NCBI RefSeq assembly: GCF_003688995.1
Contig: NZ_PENI01000006.1
Location: 124,001 to 188,000 of the forward strand
Origin: Streptomyces shenzhenensis
GTDB lineage: Bacteria; Actinomycetota; Actinomycetes; Streptomycetales; Streptomycetaceae
Direction: 5' to 3'
DNA: 64,000 bases
Shown: positions 25,151-36,580 of the stretch, piece after piece
How positions within the stretch are numbered: the stretch's first letter is position 1
How the letters are laid out: each line of letters begins with the position of its first letter
Notes under the pieces: model-generated
Told to the model about the DNA's origin: nothing
Seen by the model: only the letters and a program-made list of their open reading frames with translations
Database searches by the model: none
Program-made: the position numbers and the translations under genes

Positions 25151-26752
25151 GTGGCTCGACACGACCGGCTGTACCCGGAGCAGCCGACGGGCGAGGTGCG
25201 CATGAGTCTGTCACTGCGCTTCGCCGCCGGATCGCACAAAGGCATGATCCGGGAGGGCAACGAGGACTCCGGTTACGCCGGTCCCCGGCTGCTCGCCATC
25301 GCCGACGGCATGGGCGGCCAGGCGGCCGGCGAAGTCGCCTCCTCCGAGGTGATCTCCACGCTGGTCACGCTCGACGACGACGTGCCCGGCTCCGACATCC
25401 TCACCTCCCTCGGCGTCGCCGTGCAGCGCGCCAACGACCAGCTCCGCGCCCTGGTCGAGGAGGACCCGCAGCTGGAGGGCATGGGCACGACGCTCACCGC
25501 CCTGCTGTGGACCGGCCAGCGCCTCGGCCTCGTGCACGTCGGCGACTCCCGCGCCTATCTGCTGCGCGACGGCGTCCTCACCCAGATCACACAGGACCAC
25601 ACCTGGGTGCAGCGGCTCGTCGACGAGGGCCGGATCACCGAGGAGGAGGCGACCACCCACCCGCAGCGCTCGCTGCTCATGCGGGCGCTCGGCAGCGGCG
25701 ACCACGTCGAACCCGACCTGTCCATCCGCGAGGTCCGGGCCGGCGACCGCTATCTGATCTGCTCCGACGGCCTGTCCGGCGTCGTCTCCCACCAGACGAT
25801 GGAGGAGACCCTCGCCAGCTACCAGGGCCCGCAGGAGACCGTGCAGGAGCTGATCCAGCTCGCGCTGCGCGGCGGCGGCCCCGACAACATCACCGTCATC
25901 GTCGCCGACGTCCTCGACCTGGACACCGGCGACACCCTGGCCGGCCGGCTGTCCGACACCCCCGTGGTGGTCGGCGCGGTCGCCGAGAACCAGCACCACC
26001 TGCACGACAACGGCATCATGCAGACCCCGGCCGGCCGCGCCTCGCACCTCGGCCGCCAGGTGCCAGGACAGGGCGGCGGCGAGTTCGGCCCGCCCGGCAG
26101 CGGCGACACCACCGGCTACATCCCGGCCGACGGCTTCGGCGACTACGGCGACGACGACTTCATCAAGCCGCGCAAGGGCCGCAGATGGCTCAAGCGCTCC
26201 CTGTACGGCGGTCTCGCCCTGGCCGTCATCGGCGGCGGCCTGTACGGCGGTTACCGCTGGACGCAGACCCAGTACTACGTCGGCGTCAAGGGCGAGCACG
26301 TCGCGCTGTACCAGGGCATCAGCCAGGACCTGGCCTGGGTGTCGCTGTCCAAGGTGGAGCAGGACCACCCCGAGATCGAACTCAAGTACCTGCCGCCCTA
26401 CCAGCAGAAGCAGGTCAAGGCCACGATCGCCGAAGGCGGCCTGAAGGACGCCCAGTCGAAGGTCCAGGAGCTGGCCGTGCAGGCCTCCGCCTGCGAGAAG
26501 GAGGCGCAGCGGCAGGCCGCCGACAGCGCGGCCGACGCCCAGACGGGCCAGGGCGAGGCCGGGGGCACCACGGGAACCACCCCCGCCTCCCTCACGTCCA
26601 AGGCCTCGCAGACACCCGACCCGTCGGCTTCCCCGGGGGCGTCGGAGTCTCCCCCGAAGTCCCCGTCCACGACCCCGTCCGCGACCCCCAGCCCCGGCCC
26701 CACCCTCTCGGAGGATGAGCAGAAGGTCGTCTCGCTGTGCGGTAAGCAGTAG
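25151..26752 (+). CDS. pstP: PP2C-family Ser/Thr protein phosphatase PstP
   Basis: 533 aa. Cytoplasmic PP2C domain (residues ~20-250) with metal motifs REGNEDSGYAG, IADGMGGQAAGEV, VGDSRAYLLRDG, CSDGLSGV and GGPDNITVIVAD. A linker and one membrane helix follow (LYGGLALAVIGGGLYGGYRW), then an extracytoplasmic region ending in a Ser/Thr/Pro-rich tail. It dephosphorylates PknB and its targets. GTG at 25151 is chosen for the GGAGGG eight bases upstream; the ATG at 25202 is an alternative. Confidence 0.92.
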   Translation: MARHDRLYPEQPTGEVRMSLSLRFAAGSHKGMIREGNEDSGYAGPRLLAIADGMGGQAAGEVASSEVISTLVTLDDDVPGSDILTSLGVAVQRANDQLRALVEEDPQLEGMGTTLTALLWTGQRLGLVHVGDSRAYLLRDGVLTQITQDHTWVQRLVDEGRITEEEATTHPQRSLLMRALGSGDHVEPDLSIREVRAGDRYLICSDGLSGVVSHQTMEETLASYQGPQETVQELIQLALRGGGPDNITVIVADVLDLDTGDTLAGRLSDTPVVVGAVAENQHHLHDNGIMQTPAGRASHLGRQVPGQGGGEFGPPGSGDTTGYIPADGFGDYGDDDFIKPRKGRRWLKRSLYGGLALAVIGGGLYGGYRWTQTQYYVGVKGEHVALYQGISQDLAWVSLSKVEQDHPEIELKYLPPYQQKQVKATIAEGGLKDAQSKVQELAVQASACEKEAQRQAADSAADAQTGQGEAGGTTGTTPASLTSKASQTPDPSASPGASESPPKSPSTTPSATPSPGPTLSEDEQKVVSLCGKQ

Positions 26753-26779
26753 GCAAGCCGTGAGAGGCCCCGTCACACG

Positions 26780-28219
26780 ATGAGCAGTACTTCCAACACG
26801 TCGACGCACCACACGTCCACGATCGGCTCCATCGGCGCGCCGAGCCGCCGCAACACCGAGCTCGCGCTGCTGGTGTTCGCCGTCGCCATCCCGGTGTTCG
26901 CCTACGCCAACGTGGGCCTGGCCATCAACGACCAGGTGCCGCCGGGCCTGCTCAGTTACGGCTGCGGGCTCGGCCTGCTCGCGGGCGTCGGCCACCTGGC
27001 GGTGCGGAAGTTCGCCCCGTACGCCGACCCGCTGCTGCTGCCCCTGGCCACGCTCCTCAACGGCCTCGGGCTCGTCGCCATCTGGCGGCTCGACCAGTCG
27101 AAGCTGCTCCAGTCGCTGCCCAACTACGTGACGGCCGCGCCGCGCCAGCTGCTGTACACCGCGATGGGCATCGGCCTGTTCATCGTCGTGCTGATCTTCC
27201 TCAAGGACCACCGCGTCCTGCAGCGCTACACGTATATCTCCATGTTCTGCGCGCTGATCCTGCTCCTGCTGCCGCTGGTGCCCGGACTCGGGGCCAACAT
27301 CTACGGCGCCAAGATCTGGATCAGGGTGCCCGGCCTCGGCTCCCTCCAGCCGGGTGAGTTCGCGAAGATCATCCTCGCAGTCTTCTTCGCCGGCTATCTG
27401 ATGGTGAAGCGTGACGCCCTGGCCCTCGCCAGCCGGCGCTTCATGGGGCTGTACCTGCCGCGCGGCCGCGACCTCGGACCCATCCTGGTCGTCTGGGGGA
27501 TCTCCATCCTCATCCTGGTCTTCGAGACCGACCTCGGCACCTCGCTGCTGTTCTTCGGAATGTTCGTCATCATGCTGTACGTCGCCACCGAGCGGACCAG
27601 CTGGATCGTCTTCGGTCTGCTGATGTCCGCGGCCGGCGCCGTCGGCGTGGCGAGCTTCGAACCGCACGTCCAGCAGCGTGTCCAGGCCTGGCTCGACCCG
27701 ATGCGGGAGTACACGCTCAGCCAGCAGGGCGTGTTCGGCCACTCCGAGCAGTCGATGCAGGCGCTGTGGGCCTTCGGTTCCGGCGGCACCCTCGGCAGCG
27801 GCCTCGGCCAGGGCCACTCGGAGCTCATCCGGTTCGCCGCCAACTCCGACTTCATCCTCGCCACCTTCGGCGAGGAGCTGGGCCTGGCCGGCATCATGGC
27901 GATCCTGCTGCTCTACGGGCTGATCGTGGAGCGCGGTGTGCGCACCGCCCTCGCCGCCCGCGACCCGTTCGGCAAGCTGCTCGCCGTCGGCCTGTCCGGC
28001 GCCTTCGCCCTCCAGGTCTTCGTCGTCGCGGGCGGCGTCATGGGCCTGATCCCGCTGACCGGTATGACGATGCCGTTCCTGGCGTACGGCGGCTCCTCCG
28101 TCATCGCCAACTGGGCCCTCATCGGCATCCTGATCCGCATCAGCGACACCGCGCGCCGCCCGGCCCCGTCCCCCGCGAGCAACCCCGACGCCGAGATGAC
28201 CCAGGTGGTCCGCCCGTGA
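26780..28219 (+). CDS. rodA: SEDS-family peptidoglycan glycosyltransferase (RodA/FtsW)
   Basis: 479 aa polytopic membrane protein, the lipid II polymerase partner of the class B PBP encoded next. SEDS signatures include YGAKIWIRVPGLGSLQPGEF, AKIILAVFFAGYL, the loop ending GLGQGHSELIRFAANSDFI, and FLAYGGSSVIANWALIGILI. The 3' end overlaps pbpA by four bases, coupling polymerase and transpeptidase. RodA and FtsW cannot be separated by motif alone; the pbpA-pknB context fits the RodA-type gene of this cluster. Confidence 0.92.
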   Translation: MSSTSNTSTHHTSTIGSIGAPSRRNTELALLVFAVAIPVFAYANVGLAINDQVPPGLLSYGCGLGLLAGVGHLAVRKFAPYADPLLLPLATLLNGLGLVAIWRLDQSKLLQSLPNYVTAAPRQLLYTAMGIGLFIVVLIFLKDHRVLQRYTYISMFCALILLLLPLVPGLGANIYGAKIWIRVPGLGSLQPGEFAKIILAVFFAGYLMVKRDALALASRRFMGLYLPRGRDLGPILVVWGISILILVFETDLGTSLLFFGMFVIMLYVATERTSWIVFGLLMSAAGAVGVASFEPHVQQRVQAWLDPMREYTLSQQGVFGHSEQSMQALWAFGSGGTLGSGLGQGHSELIRFAANSDFILATFGEELGLAGIMAILLLYGLIVERGVRTALAARDPFGKLLAVGLSGAFALQVFVVAGGVMGLIPLTGMTMPFLAYGGSSVIANWALIGILIRISDTARRPAPSPASNPDAEMTQVVRP

Positions 28220-29706
28220 ACAAGCCCCTGCGCCGGATCGCGATCTTCTGCGGCCTGCTGGTCCTCACGCTGCTCATCCGGGACAACTGGCTCCAGTACG
28301 TCCAGGCCGACACCCTCAAGGACGACCCGAAGAACCGCCGCGTCACCATCGCCCGCTACTCCACCCCGCGCGGCGACATCATCGTCGACGGCAATCCCAT
28401 CACCGGGTCCACCGAGACCAGCACGAGCGGCCTGAACGACCTGAAGTACAAGCGCACCTACAAGGACGGCCCGATGTGGTCGCCGGTCACCGGGTACGCC
28501 TCCCAGGCCTTCGGCGCCAACCAGCTGGAGTCCATCGAGGACGGCATCCTCACCGGCAACGACGACCGGCTCTTCTTCCGCAACACCCTCGACATGATCA
28601 CGGGGAAGCCGAAGCAGGGCGGCAACGTCGTCACCACGCTCAGCGGGGCCGCGCAGAAGGCCGCCTACAGCGGGCTCAAGTCCCAGGGCGGCAAGGGCGC
28701 GGTGGTCGCCCTGGAGCCGACCACCGGCAAGATCCTGGCGCTGGCGTCCTACCCGTCGTACGACCCCTCGTCGTTCGCCGGGAACTCCACGAGCACCGAC
28801 TCCGAGGCGTGGAAGAAGCTGCAGAAGAAGTACAACCCCGCCGACCCGATGCTGAACCGGGCGCTGCGCGAGACCTACCCGCCGGGCTCCACCTTCAAGG
28901 TGGTCACCGCGGCGGCGGCGCTGGAGAACGGGCTGTACACCTCGGCCGAAGACAAGACCAGGTCGCCCCTGCCGTGGACGATGCCCGGCACCACCCAGCA
29001 GCTGAAGAACGAGGGCAACCTCCCCTGCAAGGACGCCACCATGCGCGAGGCGCTGCGGGTGTCCTGCAACACCGTCTTCGGCAAGATCGGCGCCGATCTC
29101 GGCAACGACAAGATGCTGGCGGAGGCGAAGAAGTTCGGCTTCGACGCCGAGCAGTTCACTCCGGTCCGCTCCAGCGCCTCCGTGTTCTCCGAGAACATGG
29201 ACCAGTCGCAGACCGCGCTGTCCTCGATCGGCCAGTTCAACACGGCGGCCACCCCGCTCCAGATGGCCATGGTCGCCTCGGCGGTCGCCAACGACGGCAA
29301 GCTGATGAAGCCGTACATGGTCGACAAGCTCCAGTCCTCGAACCTGGACACCATCGCGCAGACCGACCCGGAGCAGCTGAGCCAGCCGCTGTCCTCCGAC
29401 AACGCGCAGATCCTGCAGTCGATGATGGAGACGGTCGTCAAGGACGGCACCGGCCAGAACGCGCAGATCGGCGGCGGGGTCACCGTGGGCGGCAAGACCG
29501 GTACCGCCCAGCACGGTGTGGCGAACAGCAAGAACCCCTATGCCTGGTTCATCTCGTATGCCAAGCTCAGCGACGGCAGCTCGCCGGTCGCGGTCGCCGT
29601 GGTCATCGAGGACGAGAACGCCAATCGCGACGACATCTCCGGCGGCGGCCTCGCGGCGCCGATCGCGAAGAGCGTGATGGAGGCGGTCATCAACGCCAAG
29701 CAGTGA
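28216..29706 (+). CDS. pbpA: Class B penicillin-binding protein PbpA
   Basis: 496 aa DD-transpeptidase anchored by an N-terminal helix (IAIFCGLLVLTLLIRDNWLQ). Catalytic triad motifs are S225-T-F-K228 in PPGSTFKVV, S283-C-N285 in VSCNTVF, and K427-T-G in GGKTGTAQHG. The dimerisation domain precedes them. GTG start overlapping rodA (GTGA). It works with the SEDS protein and is controlled by the PASTA kinase downstream. Confidence 0.94.
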   Translation: MNKPLRRIAIFCGLLVLTLLIRDNWLQYVQADTLKDDPKNRRVTIARYSTPRGDIIVDGNPITGSTETSTSGLNDLKYKRTYKDGPMWSPVTGYASQAFGANQLESIEDGILTGNDDRLFFRNTLDMITGKPKQGGNVVTTLSGAAQKAAYSGLKSQGGKGAVVALEPTTGKILALASYPSYDPSSFAGNSTSTDSEAWKKLQKKYNPADPMLNRALRETYPPGSTFKVVTAAAALENGLYTSAEDKTRSPLPWTMPGTTQQLKNEGNLPCKDATMREALRVSCNTVFGKIGADLGNDKMLAEAKKFGFDAEQFTPVRSSASVFSENMDQSQTALSSIGQFNTAATPLQMAMVASAVANDGKLMKPYMVDKLQSSNLDTIAQTDPEQLSQPLSSDNAQILQSMMETVVKDGTGQNAQIGGGVTVGGKTGTAQHGVANSKNPYAWFISYAKLSDGSSPVAVAVVIEDENANRDDISGGGLAAPIAKSVMEAVINAKQ

Positions 29707-29876
29707 CTCCGCTCACGTCCCCTTCACATCGGTGCACGTTGCGATACCGGTCCTGTATCGGGTCACGGGCTTGGCCAGGTCACACCATGCGAGCCGGGTA
29801 CGGTAGGCCCGGACGGCAGCCTCCGGCCGCACATACCGTGCCGGCCGGGACCGACGGAGAGGGCTGGTAGGTAGCT

Positions 29877-31880
<2,004 letters not shown>

Positions 31881-31911
31881 TCCGCCCGGGCCGCACGGCG
31901 CAGGCACAAGA

Positions 31912-31952
31912 GACAGGGCCCCTGCCGGGATCTTCCCGGCAGGGGCCCTGTC
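31912..31952. terminator. Bidirectional terminator after pknB
   Basis: A 19-bp perfect stem (left arm begins GACAGGGCCCCTGCCGGGA) with a TCT loop, between pknB on the plus strand and the sortase gene on the minus strand. It ends the cell-wall operon and the sortase transcript. Confidence 0.85.
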
Positions 31953-31967
31953 GGGTCCGGCTCGGCC

Positions 31968-32708
31968 TCAGCGGAGTTCCTTCGGTGGGGTCCGCTCGCT
32001 GTCGACCTTGTCCACGCGGACCAGTTCGCCCCAGACCACATAGCGGTAGCGGCTCGTGTAGACCGGGGTGCAGGTCGTCAGCGTGATGTAGTGGCCCGGC
32101 TTCTTCCTGCCGGATTCCTTGGGGAGCTGGTCGAGGACCTCGACGTTGTACTTCGAGGTCTCCGGGAGGACGGCGTAGGCCTTGTAGACGTACCACTTGT
32201 CCTTCGTCTCGAAGACGATCGGGTCGCCCTGCTTGACCTTGTGGATGTTGTGGAACTTGGCACCGTGGCCGTCGCGGTGGGCGGCGAGGCTGAAGTTGCC
32301 CTCCTTGCCCGACGTGGGGAGCGTGGCCTTGACGGGATCGGTGTAGTAACCGGCCACACCGTCGTTCAGGACCGCCTCCGAGGTGCCCTTCTCGACCAGC
32401 ACCTCGCCGTTCCCCATCGCGGGCACATGCAGGAAGCCGATGCCTTCCCTGGTGTCCAGCGCGCCGGGCCCGGTGTCCTGGGCCCAGTTGTCACGGACCT
32501 TGTCGGACTGCTCGTGGGCCGCCCGGTCGGCGACGACGTTCGTCCACCACAGCGAGTAGACGACGAACAGGCCGAGCACCAGGCCCGCCGTGATGAGGAG
32601 TTCACCGAGGACGCTGATCGCGGTGGCGAACGGGCTCGACCTCTGATGCTCCGGCGCCGGGCTGGGCACGGACGTCTGCTCTTCGATGTCGTCTGCGGTC
32701 GCTGACAC
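31968..32708 (-). CDS. Class E sortase
   Basis: 246 aa membrane transpeptidase that would link LAxTG-type proteins to peptidoglycan. One helix (ISVLGELLITAGLVLGLFVV), then the sortase domain with catalytic His in SLAAHRDGHG, catalytic Cys in ITLTTCTPVY and Arg in TSRYRYVVWG. GTG start with AAGGACAG upstream. It is the most distal of three class E sortases transcribed leftward; the pair flanking pabA corresponds in position to the srtE1/srtE2 pair known beside pknB in Streptomyces. Confidence 0.92.
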   Translation of the reverse strand: MSATADDIEEQTSVPSPAPEHQRSSPFATAISVLGELLITAGLVLGLFVVYSLWWTNVVADRAAHEQSDKVRDNWAQDTGPGALDTREGIGFLHVPAMGNGEVLVEKGTSEAVLNDGVAGYYTDPVKATLPTSGKEGNFSLAAHRDGHGAKFHNIHKVKQGDPIVFETKDKWYVYKAYAVLPETSKYNVEVLDQLPKESGRKKPGHYITLTTCTPVYTSRYRYVVWGELVRVDKVDSERTPPKELR

Positions 32709-32721
32709 AGTTCATCTGTCC

Positions 32722-33792
32722 TTACTGGACGAGTGCATCCGGCTTGCCCTTGCTGCGCTGCCGTTCCTCGACCATTTTGCCCCAGACGATCAAGCGATAC
32801 TTGCTGGTGAACTCCGGTGTACAGGTGGTCAGCGTGATGTAGCGGCCCGGCGCGGTGAAACCCGCGTCCTTCGGGACGGCGTCCAGCACGCTCGTGTTCG
32901 ACGGTGGTGTCACCGGCAGCATCGATGCCACCTTGTACACGAAGTACTCCTCCTGGGTCTCGACCACGACCGCGTCGCCGGACTTGAGCTTGTTGATGTA
33001 CCTGAATGGCTCCCCGTGCGTGTTGCGGTGGCCGGCCAGTCCGAAGTTGCCCGATTTGTCGGACGGCATCGCGGTCTTCAACGGCTCCTCGGCGTAGTGC
33101 CCGATCATGCCCTTGTCGAGGACCTTCTTGTTGCTGATGCCCTCGGCGATCGGCACGACCACGTCCAGCTTGGGGATGTGCAGCAGGGCGAAGCCCTGGC
33201 CCGGCTCGAACTGGCCCGGGGCACGCTTGCCCTTCGCCCAGTCCTGTTGCAGGTCGCTGGCCTCCTTGCCGGCCTGCGCATGCGCCCGGACGTTCGTCCA
33301 CCACAGCTGGTAGGTGACGAACAGCAGCATCAGCACGCCGGTGGTGATGAACACCTCACCTATCGCCCGGCTCGCGACGACGGCCGGGCCGGGCCTGCGC
33401 AGCCGCGCCTGCCGCCGGGCCTCGACCCGGGACAGCGGCGCACCGGACGCACTCTCGTCGACCGTCGGCTCACTCGCCCTGCCGCCGCCACCGCCATGAC
33501 GCCCGCCACGCCGCCTGGCGGCCTTTCTGCGGGCCGCACGGCCGCCCGGGGCGGGTCCGGTGACGGACGAGGCGGAAGAGGCGTGAGAGGCCGATCCAGC
33601 GGCGGTCGTGGATCCGTCGGCGGCCGGCGGCGGATCCGGGATCCGCAGGGCGACCGTCTCCTCGTCGATGGGAGGCAGGTACCGCGTCTCGGACGCCCCC
33701 TGATCGTGCCGGTCCCCGAGCGCACCGGCAGCCCCGTACGGCTGATCCTCGTACGAGGCACCGCTCTCGCGCTCCGGGCGCAGCGCGGTCAC
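32722..33792 (-). CDS. Class E sortase with long disordered cytoplasmic N-terminus
   Basis: 356 aa. About 140 residues of Ser/Gly/Arg-rich cytoplasmic sequence precede a membrane helix (GEVFITTGVLMLLFVTYQLW). The sortase domain then carries His in GLAGHRNTHGEPF, Cys in YITLTTCTPEF and Arg in TSKYRLIVWG. The GTG start overlaps the pabA stop (GTGA), which rules out the longer upstream frame. 13 bp separate it from the next sortase, so they form one operon. Confidence 0.92.
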   Translation of the reverse strand: MTALRPERESGASYEDQPYGAAGALGDRHDQGASETRYLPPIDEETVALRIPDPPPAADGSTTAAGSASHASSASSVTGPAPGGRAARRKAARRRGGRHGGGGGRASEPTVDESASGAPLSRVEARRQARLRRPGPAVVASRAIGEVFITTGVLMLLFVTYQLWWTNVRAHAQAGKEASDLQQDWAKGKRAPGQFEPGQGFALLHIPKLDVVVPIAEGISNKKVLDKGMIGHYAEEPLKTAMPSDKSGNFGLAGHRNTHGEPFRYINKLKSGDAVVVETQEEYFVYKVASMLPVTPPSNTSVLDAVPKDAGFTAPGRYITLTTCTPEFTSKYRLIVWGKMVEERQRSKGKPDALVQ

Positions 33793-34427
33793 GCCGTGGC
33801 CCTGCCCACCACCGGGGCGAGCCCCGTCGACCTCGCCACCGCACCCTGGTCCCCGCACTCCACCAGCCAGTTGGCCAGCATCCGGTGGCCGTGCTCGGTC
33901 AGCACCGACTCGGGGTGGAACTGCACGCCCTCGACGGGAAGTTCCCGGTGGCGCAGGCCCATGATGATGCCGTCGTGCGTGCGGGCCGTGACCTCCAGCT
34001 CCGGCGGGACGGTGGCCGGCTCGGCGGCCAGCGAGTGGTAGCGGGTCGCCGTGAAGGGCGAGGGCAGCCCGGCGAAGACGCCCTTGCCCTCGTGCTCGAC
34101 CGGCGAGGTCTTGCCGTGCAGCAGCTCAGGGGCCCGGTCCACGACGCCGCCGTACGCCACCTGCATCGACTGCATGCCGAGGCAGACGCCGAAGACCGGG
34201 ACGCCGGTGGCGGCGCAGTGGCGCACCATCTCGACGCAGACCCCGGCCTGTTCGGGGGTGCCGGGGCCCGGTGACAGCAGCACGCCGTCGAAACCGTCCT
34301 GGGCATGAGCCGTCGACACCTCGTCGTTGCGCAGCACCTCGCACTCGGCGCCCAGCTGGTACAGGTACTGGACGAGGTTGAAGACAAAGCTGTCGTAGTT
34401 GTCGACGACGAGAATCCGCGCACTCAC
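33789..34427 (-). CDS. pabA: Aminodeoxychorismate/anthranilate synthase glutaminase component
   Basis: 212 aa class I glutamine amidotransferase. Nucleophile Cys in PVFGVCLGMQSM, oxyanion strand LSPGPGTPEQ and the His/Glu pair in GVQFHPESVLTEHG. It provides ammonia to PabB or TrpE for folate or tryptophan synthesis; neither partner is adjacent. GTG overlaps the stop of the 53-aa gene upstream. Lying between sortase genes, it is a conserved but functionally unexplained arrangement. Confidence 0.92.
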   Translation of the reverse strand: MSARILVVDNYDSFVFNLVQYLYQLGAECEVLRNDEVSTAHAQDGFDGVLLSPGPGTPEQAGVCVEMVRHCAATGVPVFGVCLGMQSMQVAYGGVVDRAPELLHGKTSPVEHEGKGVFAGLPSPFTATRYHSLAAEPATVPPELEVTARTHDGIIMGLRHRELPVEGVQFHPESVLTEHGHRMLANWLVECGDQGAVARSTGLAPVVGRATA

Positions 34428-34585
34428 TGGTTGTCCACCGTCACATCGTTGAAGGGCAGCAGCGGTTCGGCCCACGGAAAGACGTACTGGAACAGGACGT
34501 AGACCAGGGCCAGGACCAGCACGAGTGCGATCAGCGCCCTCACCCACGCGTTGCCCGGCAGATGCCGCCAGATCCAGCCGTACAT
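34424..34585 (-). CDS. Small single-pass membrane protein
   Basis: 53 aa: a short N-terminus, one helix (WVRALIALVLVLALVYVLFQ) and an acidic C-terminus. ATG with GGAAGGAAC upstream; the stop overlaps the pabA start. No family recognised. Its coupling to pabA and the sortases suggests a membrane role in the same operon. Confidence 0.78.
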   Translation of the reverse strand: MYGWIWRHLPGNAWVRALIALVLVLALVYVLFQYVFPWAEPLLPFNDVTVDNQ

Positions 34586-34637
34586 GCCGTTCCTTCCGTA
34601 GCGCCACGGCACCTGACTCACGCCGTACGGCACCAGA

Positions 34638-35324
34638 CTAACGGCGCAGTGCCTCCGGTTTGCCTGCCTCCACAGGCTCGGTGGAATCAAGGTGCGCCCA
34701 GACGATCAGCCGATGGCTGTGCCCCCATTCCGGTTCGCACGTGGTCAGCGTCAGATAGCGACCCGGACGGGTGTACCCGGACATACGTGGCACAGGGTCG
34801 ATCACCTCAACGTCCGTCGGAACGGTTCTGTAGGGCCCTTTGTCGATCCGATAGGTGAACCAGGTGGTCCCGTCCGTCAGCACCACCGCGTCACCCGGTC
34901 GCAGTTCGGGGAAGTCCTTGAACGGATCGCCGTAGGTGCGCCGATGGCCCGCGACCGAGAAGTTGCCCCGCCCGCCCAGCTGGGCGGTGCGCGCGTAGTG
35001 GCCGAGCCCCTTCTTGAGGACGTCCGTGCCGGTGCCCTCCAGCACCGGCTTGTTCCACGTGAAACCGAACCGCGGGATGTACATGATCGCGAAGGCCTTG
35101 CCGGAGCGGTACGGCGCGGGCGCGGCGGGGCCGGCGGCGGCTCCGGGGCCGGCCGGCTCGTGCACGCCGCCCTGCGACCACTGCTGCTGGAGCCGGTCGA
35201 TCTGGTCGCTCATGAGGCCGTCGGCCTTCACCCCGGTCCAGAACAGCACATAGGCGACGAAGAGCACGATCAGGGCGCCGACGGTGATGCACAGCTCACT
35301 GACGGTCCTCACGATCGCGCGCAC
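34638..35324 (-). CDS. Class E sortase (third of the cluster)
   Basis: 228 aa. A helix right at the N-terminus (VSELCITVGALIVLFVAYVL), then the sortase domain with His in FSVAGHRRTYGDPF, Cys in YLTLTTCEPEW and Arg in GHSHRLIVWA. First of the three sortases in transcription order. It shares the TLTTC box with the others but has a divergent N-terminal half. Codons near 35052-35065 contain a parS-like palindrome with one mismatch. Confidence 0.9.
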   Translation of the reverse strand: MRAIVRTVSELCITVGALIVLFVAYVLFWTGVKADGLMSDQIDRLQQQWSQGGVHEPAGPGAAAGPAAPAPYRSGKAFAIMYIPRFGFTWNKPVLEGTGTDVLKKGLGHYARTAQLGGRGNFSVAGHRRTYGDPFKDFPELRPGDAVVLTDGTTWFTYRIDKGPYRTVPTDVEVIDPVPRMSGYTRPGRYLTLTTCEPEWGHSHRLIVWAHLDSTEPVEAGKPEALRR

Positions 35325-35354
35325 CGGCAGCTCCTGTACGGGCGCCCACAGGTA

Positions 35355-36140
35355 TCAGTCGACGGGTTTCGCGTAGTGCAGGTCCACTGTGCCCGAGTAA
35401 CCCGGAAGAGTCACCGCGCCGTCGTCGGTGACTTTCCAGCCGAGTCCGTAGACGTTCACGTACACCATGTAGTTCTGGATGGCCGGCGAGTCCGCGAGCG
35501 CCTTCTGGAGCTTCTTCGGGTCGCCGACCGCGGTGATCGTGTACGGCGGCGAGTAGACGCGGCCCTGGAGGATCAGCGTGTTGCCCACGCAGCGCACGGC
35601 GCTGGTGGAGATCAGCCGCTGGTCCATGACCTTGATGCCCTCGGCCCCGCCCTGCCACAGGGCGTTCACCACGGCCTGGAGGTCCTGCTGGTGGATGACC
35701 AGATAGTCGGGCTGCGGCTCGGGATAGCCGGGAAGCTTGGCGGTGGCGTTGGGCGGGGCGTCGTTGAGCGTCACCGTGACCGCCTTGCCGGTGAGCTTCT
35801 CGGTGCCCGTGCTCTTCTCAAGGCCGGACAGCTTCCCGTCCCGTGCCGTACTGCTGCCGTCGCGCTGGGCCAGCGCCTCGATCTCGTCGCGCACGCCCGC
35901 GTTGGTCTCGTCCAGCTCCTTGTTCTTGCGGCTGCGCTCCTGGATGAGGTCCGACAGCCGCAGCAAGGAGGCGTCCGTACGGATGTCGGTGCCCTTGGCC
36001 GTGTTGAAGCTGGTGAAGAAGATGAGCCCGGCGAGCGCGAAGACGCCCACCGTCAGGATCCGCACCGGCCGGAAGCGCGGCGTGCGGAGTTGCGGGGACC
36101 CCGTTGATCCCGTACCGGGGGAGTCGGCAGAATTGCTCAA
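35355..36140 (-). CDS. DUF881 membrane protein
   Basis: 261 aa. N-terminal membrane helix (ILTVGVFALAGLIFFTSF), a charged coiled-coil stretch (LIQERSRKNKELDETNAGVR) and a DUF881 (YlxW-type) domain with DYLVIHQQDLQAVVNALWQG and QGRVYSPPYTITAVGD. The family often sits beside division genes; crgA is divergent here. Exact function unknown. Confidence 0.85.
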   Translation of the reverse strand: MSNSADSPGTGSTGSPQLRTPRFRPVRILTVGVFALAGLIFFTSFNTAKGTDIRTDASLLRLSDLIQERSRKNKELDETNAGVRDEIEALAQRDGSSTARDGKLSGLEKSTGTEKLTGKAVTVTLNDAPPNATAKLPGYPEPQPDYLVIHQQDLQAVVNALWQGGAEGIKVMDQRLISTSAVRCVGNTLILQGRVYSPPYTITAVGDPKKLQKALADSPAIQNYMVYVNVYGLGWKVTDDGAVTLPGYSGTVDLHYAKPVD

Positions 36141-36281
36141 CGTACCCTTATCTCCTTCGGCGCCGCGGAAGCACTACGCTAACGGACGCCCGGGGGAGCG
36201 CTCAGTGTCCCCTTGTACGCTGCCCGGAGCCCGATCCAGATACCTGCGCGGCCACGCAGCGCATCGACAGGAGAGACCCTC

Positions 36282-36536
36282 GTGCCGAAGTCACGTATCC
36301 GCAAGAAGGCCGACTACACGCCGCCGCCGGCGAAGCAGGCGACCGCCATCAAGCTGAACAGCCGCGGGTGGGTCGCCCCCGTGATGCTGGCCATGTTCCT
36401 GATCGGTCTGGCCTGGATCGTCGTCTTCTACGTGACCGACGGCTCACTGCCCGTCGACTCACTGGACAACTGGAACATCGTGGTCGGTTTCGGCTTCATC
36501 GCGGCCGGGTTCGGCGTCTCCACCCAGTGGAAGTAA
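36282..36536 (+). CDS. crgA: Cell division protein CrgA
   Basis: 84 aa, the full CrgA length. A basic N-terminus ([17 protein letters not shown]) and two membrane helices ([20 protein letters not shown] and [20 protein letters not shown]). In Streptomyces CrgA controls FtsZ assembly and septum formation in aerial hyphae. GTG start with AGGAGAG upstream. Its divergent promoter region is shared with the DUF881 gene. Confidence 0.95.
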   Translation: MPKSRIRKKADYTPPPAKQATAIKLNSRGWVAPVMLAMFLIGLAWIVVFYVTDGSLPVDSLDNWNIVVGFGFIAAGFGVSTQWK

Positions 36537-36580
36537 CCGCCGCTCTCCGGTGAACACAGCTCTGCCCAGGGCTATCCGCT

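Noticed and set aside
25211..27817. Very long open frame (868 aa) on the minus strand
   Set aside because: It is the antisense of pstP and rodA, which have full motif sets; long shadows are expected in high-GC DNA, and its translation is low-complexity Gly/Arg/Asp.
35052..35065. Third parS site
   Set aside because: GTTCCACGTGAAAC has one mismatch in a conserved position and lies in a sortase gene; kept only as a weak candidate.
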